NCBI RefSeq assembly: GCF_030056655.1
Contig: NZ_JASHIE010000008.1
Location: 186,001-250,000 of the forward strand
Direction of reading: 5' to 3'
Length of the DNA: 64,000 nucleotides
Origin: Flectobacillus rivi
GTDB taxonomy: Bacteria > Bacteroidota > Bacteroidia > Cytophagales > Spirosomataceae
Under the pieces are notes generated by a model. That model saw nothing but the letters and a program-made list of their open reading frames with translations, was not told the DNA's origin and made no database searches. Numbering within the stretch: the first letter of the stretch is position 1; every line of letters begins with the position of its first letter. This document shows, one piece after another, positions 51,842 through 60,024 of this stretch. The position numbers and the translations under genes are program-made.

Positions 51842-53296
51842 ATGCGAGACTACTCTTTAGTTAAAATAAATCTGACTGGTGGCATTGCTTCACCAGGGAT
51901 GCTCGAAGGAATTCTTTTGATGGCACAAAAAGCAGGTGTTAAAGAAGTAAGTATCGGTGCTCGTCAGCAATTATTGATGTGGGTAAAGGCTGATACTCAG
52001 CGTGGTTCGGGCTTACCTAGCCTACGTGAAAGCCTCGAAGCAATGCAAATTGATTTTGAAATTGATACCCATCAATACCCCAACATTATTTCGTCTTATT
52101 GTGCCCAAGAGGTGTTCCAAACGGGACAATGGCTATCGGAAGGTATTTATCGTGACGTATTAGATGGTTTTGATTTTCAACCTCAACTCAAAATCAATAT
52201 ATCAGACTATCAACAGTCATTCACGCCCTTTTTTACGGGAAACTTAAACTTTATTGCCTCATCGATTCCGAACTTTTGGTATTTATATATTCGTCAAAAG
52301 CAATCCAATACTATTTTTAGGTTTCCCTTATTGATTTATACACTCGAAATCTCTAAAGTTTCAAAACGATTAGAGGGTATTCTGCTATCAGGAACTGATT
52401 TATCAGAAGAGGAAATTTATGAAAAAATGATTGCCCAAGGCGAAATCATTTCACAGCTTGTACAGGAAGATTTAGTGCTACCGCAATTTATGCTGCCTTA
52501 TTACGAAGGTTTCAATCGTTATGGCAACAAAACTTGGTTAGGTATCTATCGTCGTCATGAGACTTTTGAGGTGGCTTTTTTATTAGATGTTTGTAAAATC
52601 TGTTTAGATACCAAAGTGGGACAAATTTGTACAACTCCTTGGAAATCGCTTATTATTAAAGGTATAGAAAACCAAGATAGAGCATCGTGGGACAAACTCT
52701 TAGGAAAATATGGTATCAACGTGCGTCATGCAGCCAATGAGCTGAATTGGCAAGTAGAAGATCATTGTCGAGAAGGATTAGCACTCAAAAACACCATTAT
52801 CCGTGAATTCGACCAAGAGGATATTCGTACATTTGGTTTGTGTTTTGCCATTCAGACTCGCTCAAAGTCAGAAGTATTTGGTTCGGTAGTAATCAAAAAA
52901 CGAAAAATACTGGCAGGGTTAACACAAGTATATGATGTGTATCATACGGTAGACTTCAATCCAAATTCCCGTCAATTGGTTTTATTTGAAAAAGGACTTC
53001 ATAAAACACATATTGCCGAAATTCTTCAACGACTTACCAAACGATACTATCATAGAAGTACCGCTTCGATCACAGAAAAGCCTGCACAACCTCAAGCGAA
53101 CTCCACAAGTACGCATCAGGTGCATCAATGCAAGGTATGTATGACCATTTATGACGAAAAATTGGGCGATAGTCAGCAAGGAATCAAGGCAGGAACGAAG
53201 TTTGAAGAATTGCCAGATAATTATTGCTGCCCTGTTTGTGATTCAGAAAAGGAAAATTTTGAAGTAAAAACGGTAGAAACAACTTATCAGTTGTGA
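51842..53296 (+). CDS. Degenerate nitrite/sulfite-reductase-like scaffold with C-terminal rubredoxin
   Basis: 484 residues. The N-terminus (VKINLTGGIASPGMLEGILLMAQKAG; IGARQQLLMW) and the segment QYPNIISSYCAQEVFQTGQWL copy the ferredoxin-like half domain and linker of NirB/SIR proteins. The expected siroheme/[4Fe-4S] ligands (paired Cys and a GCxxxC motif) are missing: INISDYQQSFTPFF replaces the usual SGC region. Residues about 430-470 form a rubredoxin (CKVCMTIYDEKLGD; LPDNYCCPVCDSE), an Fe(Cys)4 electron carrier. The position after nasA suggests electron transfer for nitrate or nitrite reduction, but the scaffold itself should not be a reductase. Confidence 0.8.
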   Translation: MRDYSLVKINLTGGIASPGMLEGILLMAQKAGVKEVSIGARQQLLMWVKADTQRGSGLPSLRESLEAMQIDFEIDTHQYPNIISSYCAQEVFQTGQWLSEGIYRDVLDGFDFQPQLKINISDYQQSFTPFFTGNLNFIASSIPNFWYLYIRQKQSNTIFRFPLLIYTLEISKVSKRLEGILLSGTDLSEEEIYEKMIAQGEIISQLVQEDLVLPQFMLPYYEGFNRYGNKTWLGIYRRHETFEVAFLLDVCKICLDTKVGQICTTPWKSLIIKGIENQDRASWDKLLGKYGINVRHAANELNWQVEDHCREGLALKNTIIREFDQEDIRTFGLCFAIQTRSKSEVFGSVVIKKRKILAGLTQVYDVYHTVDFNPNSRQLVLFEKGLHKTHIAEILQRLTKRYYHRSTASITEKPAQPQANSTSTHQVHQCKVCMTIYDEKLGDSQQGIKAGTKFEELPDNYCCPVCDSEKENFEVKTVETTYQL

Positions 53297-53297
53297 G

Positions 53298-53455
53298 TTA
53301 GTCGTGTACGAAGGATTATAAAACTATTTATTTCGGATATCGGATTTCGGAAGTGTAATCTTCTATATTTTGCAGAAAATAAAGGTATTTTACCTTATTT
53401 CCGAAATCAGAAATCCCAAATCTAAAATTGTTTAAAATCCTTCGTACAGCACTAA
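53298..53455. repeat. Long palindromic MITE-like repeat (family R2), copy C (best preserved)
   Basis: 158 bp. Termini TTAGTCGTGTACGAAGGATT and AATCCTTCGTACAGCACTAA are near-perfect inverted repeats. Inner arms GGATTTCGGAAG / TTTCCGAAATC; centre AAAATAAAGGTATTTTA. It starts two bases after the stop codon of the rubredoxin-tailed gene. No transposase. Confidence 0.85.
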
Positions 53456-53463
53456 TACTTACC

Positions 53464-53937
53464 TTACATTCTAAAATAAGGTTTAAACACCTTTTTGTCG
53501 AGAATAAATACCGCAAGCAAAGCATTAGCCATTAACATAAAGTTGATAAGCTCTTTTTGATGTATCATATTAGTAAGTACACTAAAATCTAAAGGTACTT
53601 TTACTGACTGCACCGAAGGCATTCCCGAACTCAAAGCAACCACCAGGACAATCAAAGCACACATCACTGCCAAGAAGTATAGATGCAAATGGCTTTTAGG
53701 TTTTAGTACTACTTCAGGCTCTTGAGCAAGCTCCCATTGATCTATTAATTTATCCGTAAAGTTTACTGCTGTTTTCTCCATCGGCAAATCCCCCAACAGG
53801 GCATGCGTAGCAGCATATTCCTTAAATAGCAATTGGTATTCTTCGTCCTCTTGCAACAGACGCTCATGCCTTTGCAAAAGCTCCTCAGAGGCGATACCAT
53901 CGAGGATGTCAAATATTTCTTCGTCTGTGATATTCAT
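53464..53937 (-). CDS. Anti-sigma-factor-like membrane protein, hypothetical
   Basis: 157 residues. The cytosolic N-terminal half resembles a zinc-less anti-sigma domain (MNITDEEIFDILDGIASEELLQRHERLL). One TM helix lies near 88-106 (LHLYFLAVMCALIVLVVALS) and a second hydrophobic stretch near 130-146 (NFMLMANALLAVFILDK). It lies 170 bp downstream of the ECF sigma factor on the same strand. The sigma/anti-sigma pairing is inferred; no HxxxCxxC zinc motif is seen. Confidence 0.65.
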   Translation of the reverse strand: MNITDEEIFDILDGIASEELLQRHERLLQEDEEYQLLFKEYAATHALLGDLPMEKTAVNFTDKLIDQWELAQEPEVVLKPKSHLHLYFLAVMCALIVLVVALSSGMPSVQSVKVPLDFSVLTNMIHQKELINFMLMANALLAVFILDKKVFKPYFRM

Positions 53938-54107
53938 TGTATTAAAATTGAAGCTGTTAAACTTTTTCGTCTCAGGTGAATAAATTCACCCACTAAGTGG
54001 AATTGTTGGTCAAGACCTAATCATATTATAAACTTTAGTTTAGCTCTCAACAAAGTATTTTCTACCTATTTTATCATTAAGCTCCTAGCCGACTGCTCAA
54101 AGCCAAG

Positions 54108-54695
54108 TTAATATACCAAACTGTGTAACTCATTGCCCAATAGTCGTTTCATCTCTTCAGCCAAACGCTTTCGGGCACGACAAAGTTTAACTTTTGCCGT
54201 ATCAGCACTAATCCCAACGATTTGGGCGATTTCTTCTAAACTCTGTTCTTTTAAATAAAACAAGGTAATCATCGTTACGTCGTCGGGCGAAAGATGATTG
54301 AGTGCCGTTTGAATATATCTTTTCTGTTCAGCACTTTTCATTCCATCTGAAGTATCCGCTGAAGCTGCTTGCGCCGATTGAGAAGCCTCAATGTCGTCGG
54401 TTTGTATGCGATTTTTGCGTTTAAACATCAAAGCTGTATTAAACACAATTCTGTAAAACCATGTCGTAAATTTAGATTCCTTATTGAACTGTGGCAATGC
54501 CTGAAATGCCTGAATAAAGGCATCCTGAGCCACCTCTTCAGCATCTTCGCGTGTACCCACGATTTTGTAGGCTACCGTAAAGGCATAATCCTTATGACGA
54601 TTTGCCAAATCCCGATACCCAGCTTTATCGCCTGCCAAGATTCTTTCAATAATAGATATGTCTGATTCCAACGTTTTCACGGCAATAGGATGCAA
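54108..54695 (-). CDS. ECF-type RNA polymerase sigma factor
   Basis: 195 residues. Region 2 (RHKDYAFTVAYKIVGTREDAEEVAQDAFIQAFQALPQF, given in part as VAQDAFIQAF; FTTWFYRIVFNTALMFKRKNR) and region 4 (LSPDDVTMITLFYLKEQSLEEIAQIVG; KVKLCRARKRLAEEM) are separated by a Ser/Asp-rich linker. The start is uncertain: a TTG at 54695 gives 195 residues, and a GTG at 54680 (MKTLESDISII) gives 190. Probably cotranscribed with the anti-sigma-like gene. Confidence 0.92.
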   Translation of the reverse strand: MHPIAVKTLESDISIIERILAGDKAGYRDLANRHKDYAFTVAYKIVGTREDAEEVAQDAFIQAFQALPQFNKESKFTTWFYRIVFNTALMFKRKNRIQTDDIEASQSAQAASADTSDGMKSAEQKRYIQTALNHLSPDDVTMITLFYLKEQSLEEIAQIVGISADTAKVKLCRARKRLAEEMKRLLGNELHSLVY

Positions 54696-54781
54696 GTTGG
54701 TTTAGAAAGGTTACAGGAATTTACTCTTTTTTTCAAAAAAATAAAAAGAGATGCAATAAGGTAATTGAATTTTACCCGTAG

Positions 54782-54801
54782 AGACGCAATGCTTTGCGTC
54801 T
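54782..54801. repeat. R1 hairpin AGACGCAA/TTGCGTCT
   Basis: An 8-bp perfect inverted repeat with a 4-nt loop. It is followed by CTAAAG and the terminator at 54827, repeating the arrangement at 14504-14577. Confidence 0.65.
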
Positions 54802-54826
54802 AAAGAAGTGTCATTCTGAAATTTAG

Positions 54827-54874
54827 TATCAAAAAAGGCGTTCGAAAAATTAATTTCGAACGCCTTTTTTGATA
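54827..54874. terminator. Terminator (GGCGTTCGAAA type), 21-bp stem
   Basis: 54827-54847 is the exact reverse complement of 54854-54874, with A6/T6 tracts and a 6-nt loop. It serves the S41 peptidase gene transcribed from the right. Confidence 0.9.
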
Positions 54875-54901
54875 TTCCTATGCTACATCTGGCTCGGCTT
54901 A

Positions 54902-54965
54902 AGACGCAAAGCATTTTGTCACTACTGATAGAATACAATTTTTAATATAATCACCTATTCTCTCA
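54902..54965. repeat. R1 repeat, diverged hairpin with TCACC/TCTC tail
   Basis: AAGACGCAAAGCATTTTGTCACTACTG with a following ATACAATTTTTAATATAATCAC segment. It aligns with 11112-11165. Confidence 0.5.
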
Positions 54966-54981
54966 TTTTCAAATCAAACAA

Positions 54982-56490
54982 TCAATGCCCTAATTTACTA
55001 ATCTCGGCACTTCGAATGAGTTCGTAGGTTTTTTCTAGTTCCAAATCAGCCTTATTAAGTCTTTCTTGGATAGTGTATTCAACATTGACATTGGGTATTA
55101 CTCCACGACCAATATTGGGAGCTTTAACCGCTGTTGTAATTCTAAAATGTGGAAACTGCAAACGTAGTTTAGTAGCAGGTAAAACAACCGTAGAAATGAT
55201 ACCTCCATTGCAACCAGCTTCGCCCCCACCCGTCTCACGACCCACTAAGGTTGATTTACGCTGTTCTTTCAAACTTGCCACAAAACTCGATGCAGCTGAA
55301 AAAGTTTGTTCACCAATCAAGATATATAAGTTGCCTTTAAAACGGTATTGTTCGTAAGGCTTATGTTTTCCAACCGACGGGACATTCAAGCAGTAAGTCC
55401 CTTCACCACACTTTTTAACGATTCTTTCCGAAAAAGCACGACTAGCATCTTGTTCTTCTACATCATTATTAAGTATAAAAGATGGAATCATCACGGGCGC
55501 CTCCGCATGTGAGGTTAGCACAAAAGTACTATCCATCAAATACTTCATCAGGTCAAGGGCAATTTCATGATTTCCTCCTGAATTTTGGCGTAAATCAATG
55601 ATAAGGTTCGCAGCGTGATTTTGTTCTATTTCTTGGAAAAACCTTTCGTGAGTCATCAAAAACGACTCATAGTCATCATAGGAAAAACTAGAAATACGCA
55701 ACAGAGCCGTTGATGCAACTTCTTTCGGGAAACTTAAGCCACGCAAACGAGTCAAACGACGTTGTGTTTCGTCCTCCTTAGATAACCGAGGCGGTCTATT
55801 GCCAGTAGGAACTCTTGGTTTAAATTCTAGTATCTGTGATTTTACTTCTCCTTGTACATTTTTGATGGAAAATTGATATTTTTCTTTTCCTCCAAAAACA
55901 CTCAAATAGTATTCGTCAAAAAAACCAGCCTCTAGTGTAGCATCCTTAAAAGCTTCGCCGTAGCCATCAGCAGGCAAATATTTTCTTAATGTTCGAAGAA
56001 TTTTACCAGCAGTATTTCCTTCTATTTCCAACACCTCCGAACCAAGTACTAGCGAGGCATCATTGCTTTCATTGCGAGCAATAAAAAGACGGTCGCCTTG
56101 GATAAAAAAGCCAAGCGGAAGCACGAAACTACGATTTTTGGCACGCTCCCATTTGCGAGTTTCGGGCGAAAAACGCAAGTCTGTATGTCCACAACGAATT
56201 TTAGCGACCAAAGGCTTGAGCAATAACCCAAAGTCCTTTTCGGTCATTTCATCAGCTATCTTTTTATAGGCATCTTCAAAAGCTATGTTCATAGATTCTT
56301 TTGAAGTGTACCAATTAACACCTGGATGCTCTTGTTCTAAAATACTTCTCAAATATCTAAAATCTGCTCTCAACTCTACCTTCGAGAACTTTCGCTCATA
56401 GCTGATCGGCGAAGCAGCACCTTGTCCTTTTACATCCTGTGACCAACAGAATAACGTAACAGACAGTATAACAACACATAACAACCTCAT
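54982..56490 (-). CDS. S41-family peptidase, secreted
   Basis: 502 residues. After a signal peptide (to about 23, SQDVKG) comes an N-terminal helical domain (LRADFRYLRSILEQEHPGVNWYTS). A PDZ-like middle segment (LGSEVLEIEGNTAGKILRTL) follows, then the tail-specific-protease core: LIIDLRQNSGGNHEIA (about 295-310) and ILIGEQTFSAASSFVASLK (about 392-410), where the Ser of TFSAAS is the likely nucleophile. GRETGGGEAGCNGG follows. Such proteins cleave C-termini or damaged proteins in the periplasm. Isolated; no clear partner. Confidence 0.9.
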   Translation of the reverse strand: MRLLCVVILSVTLFCWSQDVKGQGAASPISYERKFSKVELRADFRYLRSILEQEHPGVNWYTSKESMNIAFEDAYKKIADEMTEKDFGLLLKPLVAKIRCGHTDLRFSPETRKWERAKNRSFVLPLGFFIQGDRLFIARNESNDASLVLGSEVLEIEGNTAGKILRTLRKYLPADGYGEAFKDATLEAGFFDEYYLSVFGGKEKYQFSIKNVQGEVKSQILEFKPRVPTGNRPPRLSKEDETQRRLTRLRGLSFPKEVASTALLRISSFSYDDYESFLMTHERFFQEIEQNHAANLIIDLRQNSGGNHEIALDLMKYLMDSTFVLTSHAEAPVMIPSFILNNDVEEQDASRAFSERIVKKCGEGTYCLNVPSVGKHKPYEQYRFKGNLYILIGEQTFSAASSFVASLKEQRKSTLVGRETGGGEAGCNGGIISTVVLPATKLRLQFPHFRITTAVKAPNIGRGVIPNVNVEYTIQERLNKADLELEKTYELIRSAEISKLGH

Positions 56491-56884
56491 GCTCTGACGT
56501 GGACAAAAAATTAAGAAAAAAACAGAAAATTATATACTCAGCAATATAAAAGGCAAAATTACTCATAATATTACCAAATAGAAGAAAAACCAAATGAATT
56601 CGCCTATAGACCAGCGCTAAATCTAGCAAGTGGCATGTTGTATTAATAACTTTTTCGGCAAACTACAAAAAATCAAATTGTTAGGGTAGATTTCTTCTCT
56701 TTTCTACCTTACCTTTTACATCTTAGCATCGAGAATAGTTCATTGAGAATAACGATATTCTTTTTTATTACGCTATCTCTTTGTGTACATATTCACTTAC
56801 TTATCTGGTTTTTCGGTTCTCATTTGGGGGAGATTTCGGTAAATTGCATTTCTATTAATTATGGAATAAACTTTAAACATATAG
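56491..56884. other. Gene-free divergent region between S41 peptidase and MFS genes
   Basis: 394 bp, AT-rich. An inverted repeat GGTAGA/TCTACC lies near 56684-56710. A CTC-ATTTGGGG-GAG word near 56818-56831 resembles, but does not match, the UGGGGG-loop hairpins. No promoter or RNA recognised. Confidence 0.4.
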
Positions 56885-58129
56885 ATGAAAAAACGTTATC
56901 AAGTATTACTCGTACTATCAATTCTTTCCACTGTTACCTTTCTCGACCGCATTGCTATCTCTACAGCAGGCGAACGTATTTCAAAAGATTTGGGGCTAAG
57001 TCCTGTCCAATGGGGCTGGGTATTGGGGATGTTTACCCTTGCCTATGGACTTTTTGAAATTCCCACAGGATTATTGGGTGACCGACTCGGTGCCAAACGC
57101 CTTCTTATTCGAGTAGTATTGTGGTGGTCATTTTTTACAGTACTCACAGGCTTTTCGACAGGTTTTGTCATGCTTCTTGCAGTACGATTCTTATTTGGTA
57201 TTGGCGAAGCTGGAGCATATCCCAATATTTCGATAGCTTTGAGCAAGTGGTTACCAGCCTTCGAAAGAGGAAAAGGGCAAGCACTTATTTGGGCAGCGTC
57301 AAGAATTGGTGCAGGTCTGACTCCTATTTTAGTCATTCCTATTCAACAAAAGTATGGCTGGCAAATGTCCTTCTATATCCTCGGAGGAGTTGGTTTACTT
57401 TGGGTAATTTTTTGGATTTTCTGGTACAAAGAAGAGCCTTCCGAAGCTAAGGATATTTCGAAGGAAGAATTGAATTTTATCTTAGAAAATAGACAACTAA
57501 GCGACCACTCTCCGAAACAATCGGTATGGAAAATACTTAACCATCCTAACCTTTGGATTCTCTTTTTGATGTATTACTGTTATGCTGCAGGCGCTTATTT
57601 TTTCCAAAGTTGGATGCCTAAATATCTCCAACAAGGCCGTGGAATCTCGGAAGAAAATATGAAATTTATGGCTTCTGCTCCTTTTATTTTGGGAGCTGTC
57701 GGATGTTTTTTAGGGGGAATTTTGAGTGATTACACTGTCAAAAAATATGGCAAAAAATGGGGTCGTCGCATTGTCCCAATGATTGGGCTTGGTCTTTCAG
57801 GTATCTGTCTCATTACGGCATCACTCAGTCAAAATGATACTTTGGCAGTTGTACTTTTGTCGTTAGGGCTTGCCACCATGGACGTCAACGCACCAGTAGC
57901 ATGGGCAGTAGCCATGGATATAGGAGGCAAACAAAGCGGGACCGTTTCGGGGGCTATGAACTCAGCAGGTTTGATTGGAGCCTATATCAATACTGTATCT
58001 TTTGGGTATCTGGCAACGACTTTCGGGTACTACTTTCCTGTACTTATGATTGGCGGTTTATTGATACTTGGATCTATACTTTGGCTAAAAATTGATGCTA
58101 CTCACCAAGTATCCGTTCAATCAGAATAG
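56885..58129 (+). CDS. MFS transporter, anion:cation symporter (ACS) type
   Basis: 414 residues with 12 helices. The ACS-family opening VLLVLSILSTVTFLDRIAISTAG leads to LSPVQWGWVLGMFTLAYGLFEIPTGLLGDRLGAKR (the MFS signature region, residues about 37-72) and LFGIGEAGAYPNISIALSKWLP. The last is typical of glucarate, hexuronate or phthalate-type carriers. Substrate not determinable; likely a sugar acid or organic anion. ATG start. Confidence 0.9.
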   Translation: MKKRYQVLLVLSILSTVTFLDRIAISTAGERISKDLGLSPVQWGWVLGMFTLAYGLFEIPTGLLGDRLGAKRLLIRVVLWWSFFTVLTGFSTGFVMLLAVRFLFGIGEAGAYPNISIALSKWLPAFERGKGQALIWAASRIGAGLTPILVIPIQQKYGWQMSFYILGGVGLLWVIFWIFWYKEEPSEAKDISKEELNFILENRQLSDHSPKQSVWKILNHPNLWILFLMYYCYAAGAYFFQSWMPKYLQQGRGISEENMKFMASAPFILGAVGCFLGGILSDYTVKKYGKKWGRRIVPMIGLGLSGICLITASLSQNDTLAVVLLSLGLATMDVNAPVAWAVAMDIGGKQSGTVSGAMNSAGLIGAYINTVSFGYLATTFGYYFPVLMIGGLLILGSILWLKIDATHQVSVQSE

Positions 58130-58510
58130 TCAAAAAAAATATCGCTAAAACTTTCGTTTCAAATATTTAAAAATCAAATAGTTACAACCAAACGAATGTT
58201 TAATTTCAAAAAAACATGATAAAAAACAACTGCATTTTCTGCCAAACTATCCCTATCTTTGGAAAGAATTTCGGAAGAACAAGAAACAATTTTAGCTAAC
58301 AAATTGTAGTCTCAAAGGAATATATTTTCACTATCGAGACTAAAGAGATAGGTAAAAAAATAGCAAAGTTTATTTTTGTCAACTTTAATGATTCCTAAGC
58401 CAAAAACGTTTAAATTTATCCTAGGCAAGCGCGCTTTAAAATTATGCCTTAGGCCCAAATTTGAATAATCCCTTTATTTTTAGATAACTAGCAACTTATA
58501 CCATACGACC
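58130..58510 (+). promoter_or_regulatory. Gene-free region upstream of nrdB
   Basis: 381 bp. TATCTTTG at 58254-58261 and TATTTTTG at 58371-58378 are both TAnnTTTG-type -7 boxes. A hairpin CCTAGGCA / TGCCTTAGG with one bulge lies near 58420-58455, and GTCTC/GAGAC words near 58309-58340 could pair. No convincing NrdR box pair was recognised. Confidence 0.35.
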
Positions 58511-59494
58511 ATGTCACAGGCAGCAATTATTGAACCCTTACTTCAAGAAGACCCAAACCGTTTTGTGTTATTTCCCATTAAACACAATGACATTTGGCAA
58601 TTTTATAAAAAAGCGGAAGCTTCTTTCTGGACAGCTGAAGAAATTGACCTTTCTCAAGACCTAAATGACTGGGAAAACAAGCTTACAGCCGATGAAAAGC
58701 ACTTCATTTCGCATGTATTGGCCTTCTTTGCGGCATCGGATGGTATCGTAAACGAAAACCTCGCTGTTAACTTCCTTTCGGAGGTTCAATATGCAGAGGC
58801 TAAATGTTTCTATGGTTTCCAAGTAATGATGGAAAATATCCACTCAGAAACATACTCTTTGTTGATTGATACTTATATTAAAAATCCTATTGAAAAAGAC
58901 CGTATGCTTCGTGCCATCGAAACTATCGATTGCGTTCAGAAAAAAGCAGAATGGGCTTTGCGTTGGATTGGCAGTGAAAATTTTGTAGAACGTTTGATTG
59001 CTTTTGCAGCAGTAGAGGGTATTTTCTTCTCAGGTAGTTTCTGTTCTATCTTCTGGCTGAAAAAACGTGGTTTGATGCCTGGTCTTTCATTCTCAAACGA
59101 GCTTATTTCTCGCGACGAAGGTTTACACTGCGATTTTGCGTGTTTGCTTTACGCAGACCATATCAAGAATCAGTTACCACAATCAAGAGTGACTGCCATC
59201 ATTACAGATGCAGTAACAATCGAAAAAGAATTTGTAACAGATTCTCTTCCTGTATCATTAATTGGTATGAACGCCAATTTAATGTGCCAGTATATCGAGT
59301 TTGTAGCTGACCGTTTGCTAGTTGCTTTGGGTTGTCCAAAAGTTTACAACGCAACAAACCCATTCGATTTCATGGAAATGATTTCGTTACAAGGCAAAAC
59401 AAACTTCTTCGAAAAACGTGTAGCTGAATATCAAAAAGCGGGTGTAATGTCAGAGAAAGAAACGATGTCTTTCTCTCTTGATGAAGATTTCTAG
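58511..59494 (+). CDS. nrdB: Ribonucleotide-diphosphate reductase subunit beta (class Ia)
   Basis: 327 residues. Di-iron ligand regions are AFFAASDGIVNENLAVNF (about 75-92), CFYGFQVMMENIHSETY (about 103-120; E and H ligands), AVEGIFFSGSFCSIFW and SRDEGLHCDF (about 200-210). It provides the tyrosyl radical for dNTP synthesis with NrdA, which is not adjacent here. The C-terminal tail (ETMSFSLDEDF) is the typical acidic peptide that binds NrdA. Confidence 0.96.
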   Translation: MSQAAIIEPLLQEDPNRFVLFPIKHNDIWQFYKKAEASFWTAEEIDLSQDLNDWENKLTADEKHFISHVLAFFAASDGIVNENLAVNFLSEVQYAEAKCFYGFQVMMENIHSETYSLLIDTYIKNPIEKDRMLRAIETIDCVQKKAEWALRWIGSENFVERLIAFAAVEGIFFSGSFCSIFWLKKRGLMPGLSFSNELISRDEGLHCDFACLLYADHIKNQLPQSRVTAIITDAVTIEKEFVTDSLPVSLIGMNANLMCQYIEFVADRLLVALGCPKVYNATNPFDFMEMISLQGKTNFFEKRVAEYQKAGVMSEKETMSFSLDEDF

Positions 59495-59508
59495 ACAATA
59501 AGTAATAA

Positions 59509-59563
59509 TCATAAAAGAAAACGGCTCGTAGCAGTATTTGCTACGAGCCGTTTTCTTTTATGA
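59509..59563 (+). terminator. nrdB terminator, 25-bp stem
   Basis: 59509-59533 pairs perfectly with 59539-59563 (loop 5 nt). The stem has a GC-rich centre CGGCTCGTAGCA and A/T outer tracts. Confidence 0.92.
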
Positions 59564-59619
59564 TAGAGTAAATACCCTGTGTCTATTTTAAGTTGTACTG
59601 AGTTTGTTTTCGGAAAAAA

Positions 59620-59651
59620 CCCCACCACGTCTCAACAGCTACTAGTGGGGT
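59620..59651 (-). terminator. Minus-strand terminator with no minus-strand gene upstream
   Basis: On the minus strand ACCCCAC...GTGGGGT (59629-59635 with 59645-59651) is followed by T6 (59623-59628). No ORF lies between it and 60000 on that strand, so it may end a short RNA or block antisense transcription. Confidence 0.5.
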
Positions 59652-59932
59652 ATGTATTAATATAAATTGGATAGATAATGTGACAAGCTTTTAACTAAAG
59701 ATTTTGTGTATTTGGCTTTTTTCAGTAATTTTTAATCCGATTATTTACCAAAAACTATCTTTTCATTACAGTTCAATCAGCTTTTGTTTAAAGCTCAACA
59801 TTGAAACATTGTGTTTAACTTTCATCCTTTTACACCACAATTTAAAATCCATTCGAAATAGACAGAATTGTAAAGCTTTCTTCAAATGAGAATGCAAACT
59901 CGTCAGTTATTCGCCTAGCTGAAATGGTTAGA

Positions 59933-59966
59933 TGATACATGATTTATTGTATCACAACGATACAAT
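59933..59966 (+). promoter_or_regulatory. Palindromic operators upstream of the NrtR-type gene
   Basis: ATTGTATC-N5-GATACAAT (59946-59966) is a perfect 8-bp inverted repeat. It overlaps a second one, TGATACA-N8-TGTATCA (59933-59954). They lie 58-91 nt before the gene and probably bind its own product. The spacing suits autoregulation. Confidence 0.6.
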
Positions 59967-60024
59967 ATTAATTGTTTTGTTTTAATATTACAATTCTTTT
60001 TTAAATTTGAACAAAATTTATTTT

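Noticed and set aside
59704..59889. Small plus-strand ORF in the nrdB-NrtR gap
   Set aside because: Low-complexity, cysteine/leucine-rich translation without a ribosome site; it overlaps control DNA.
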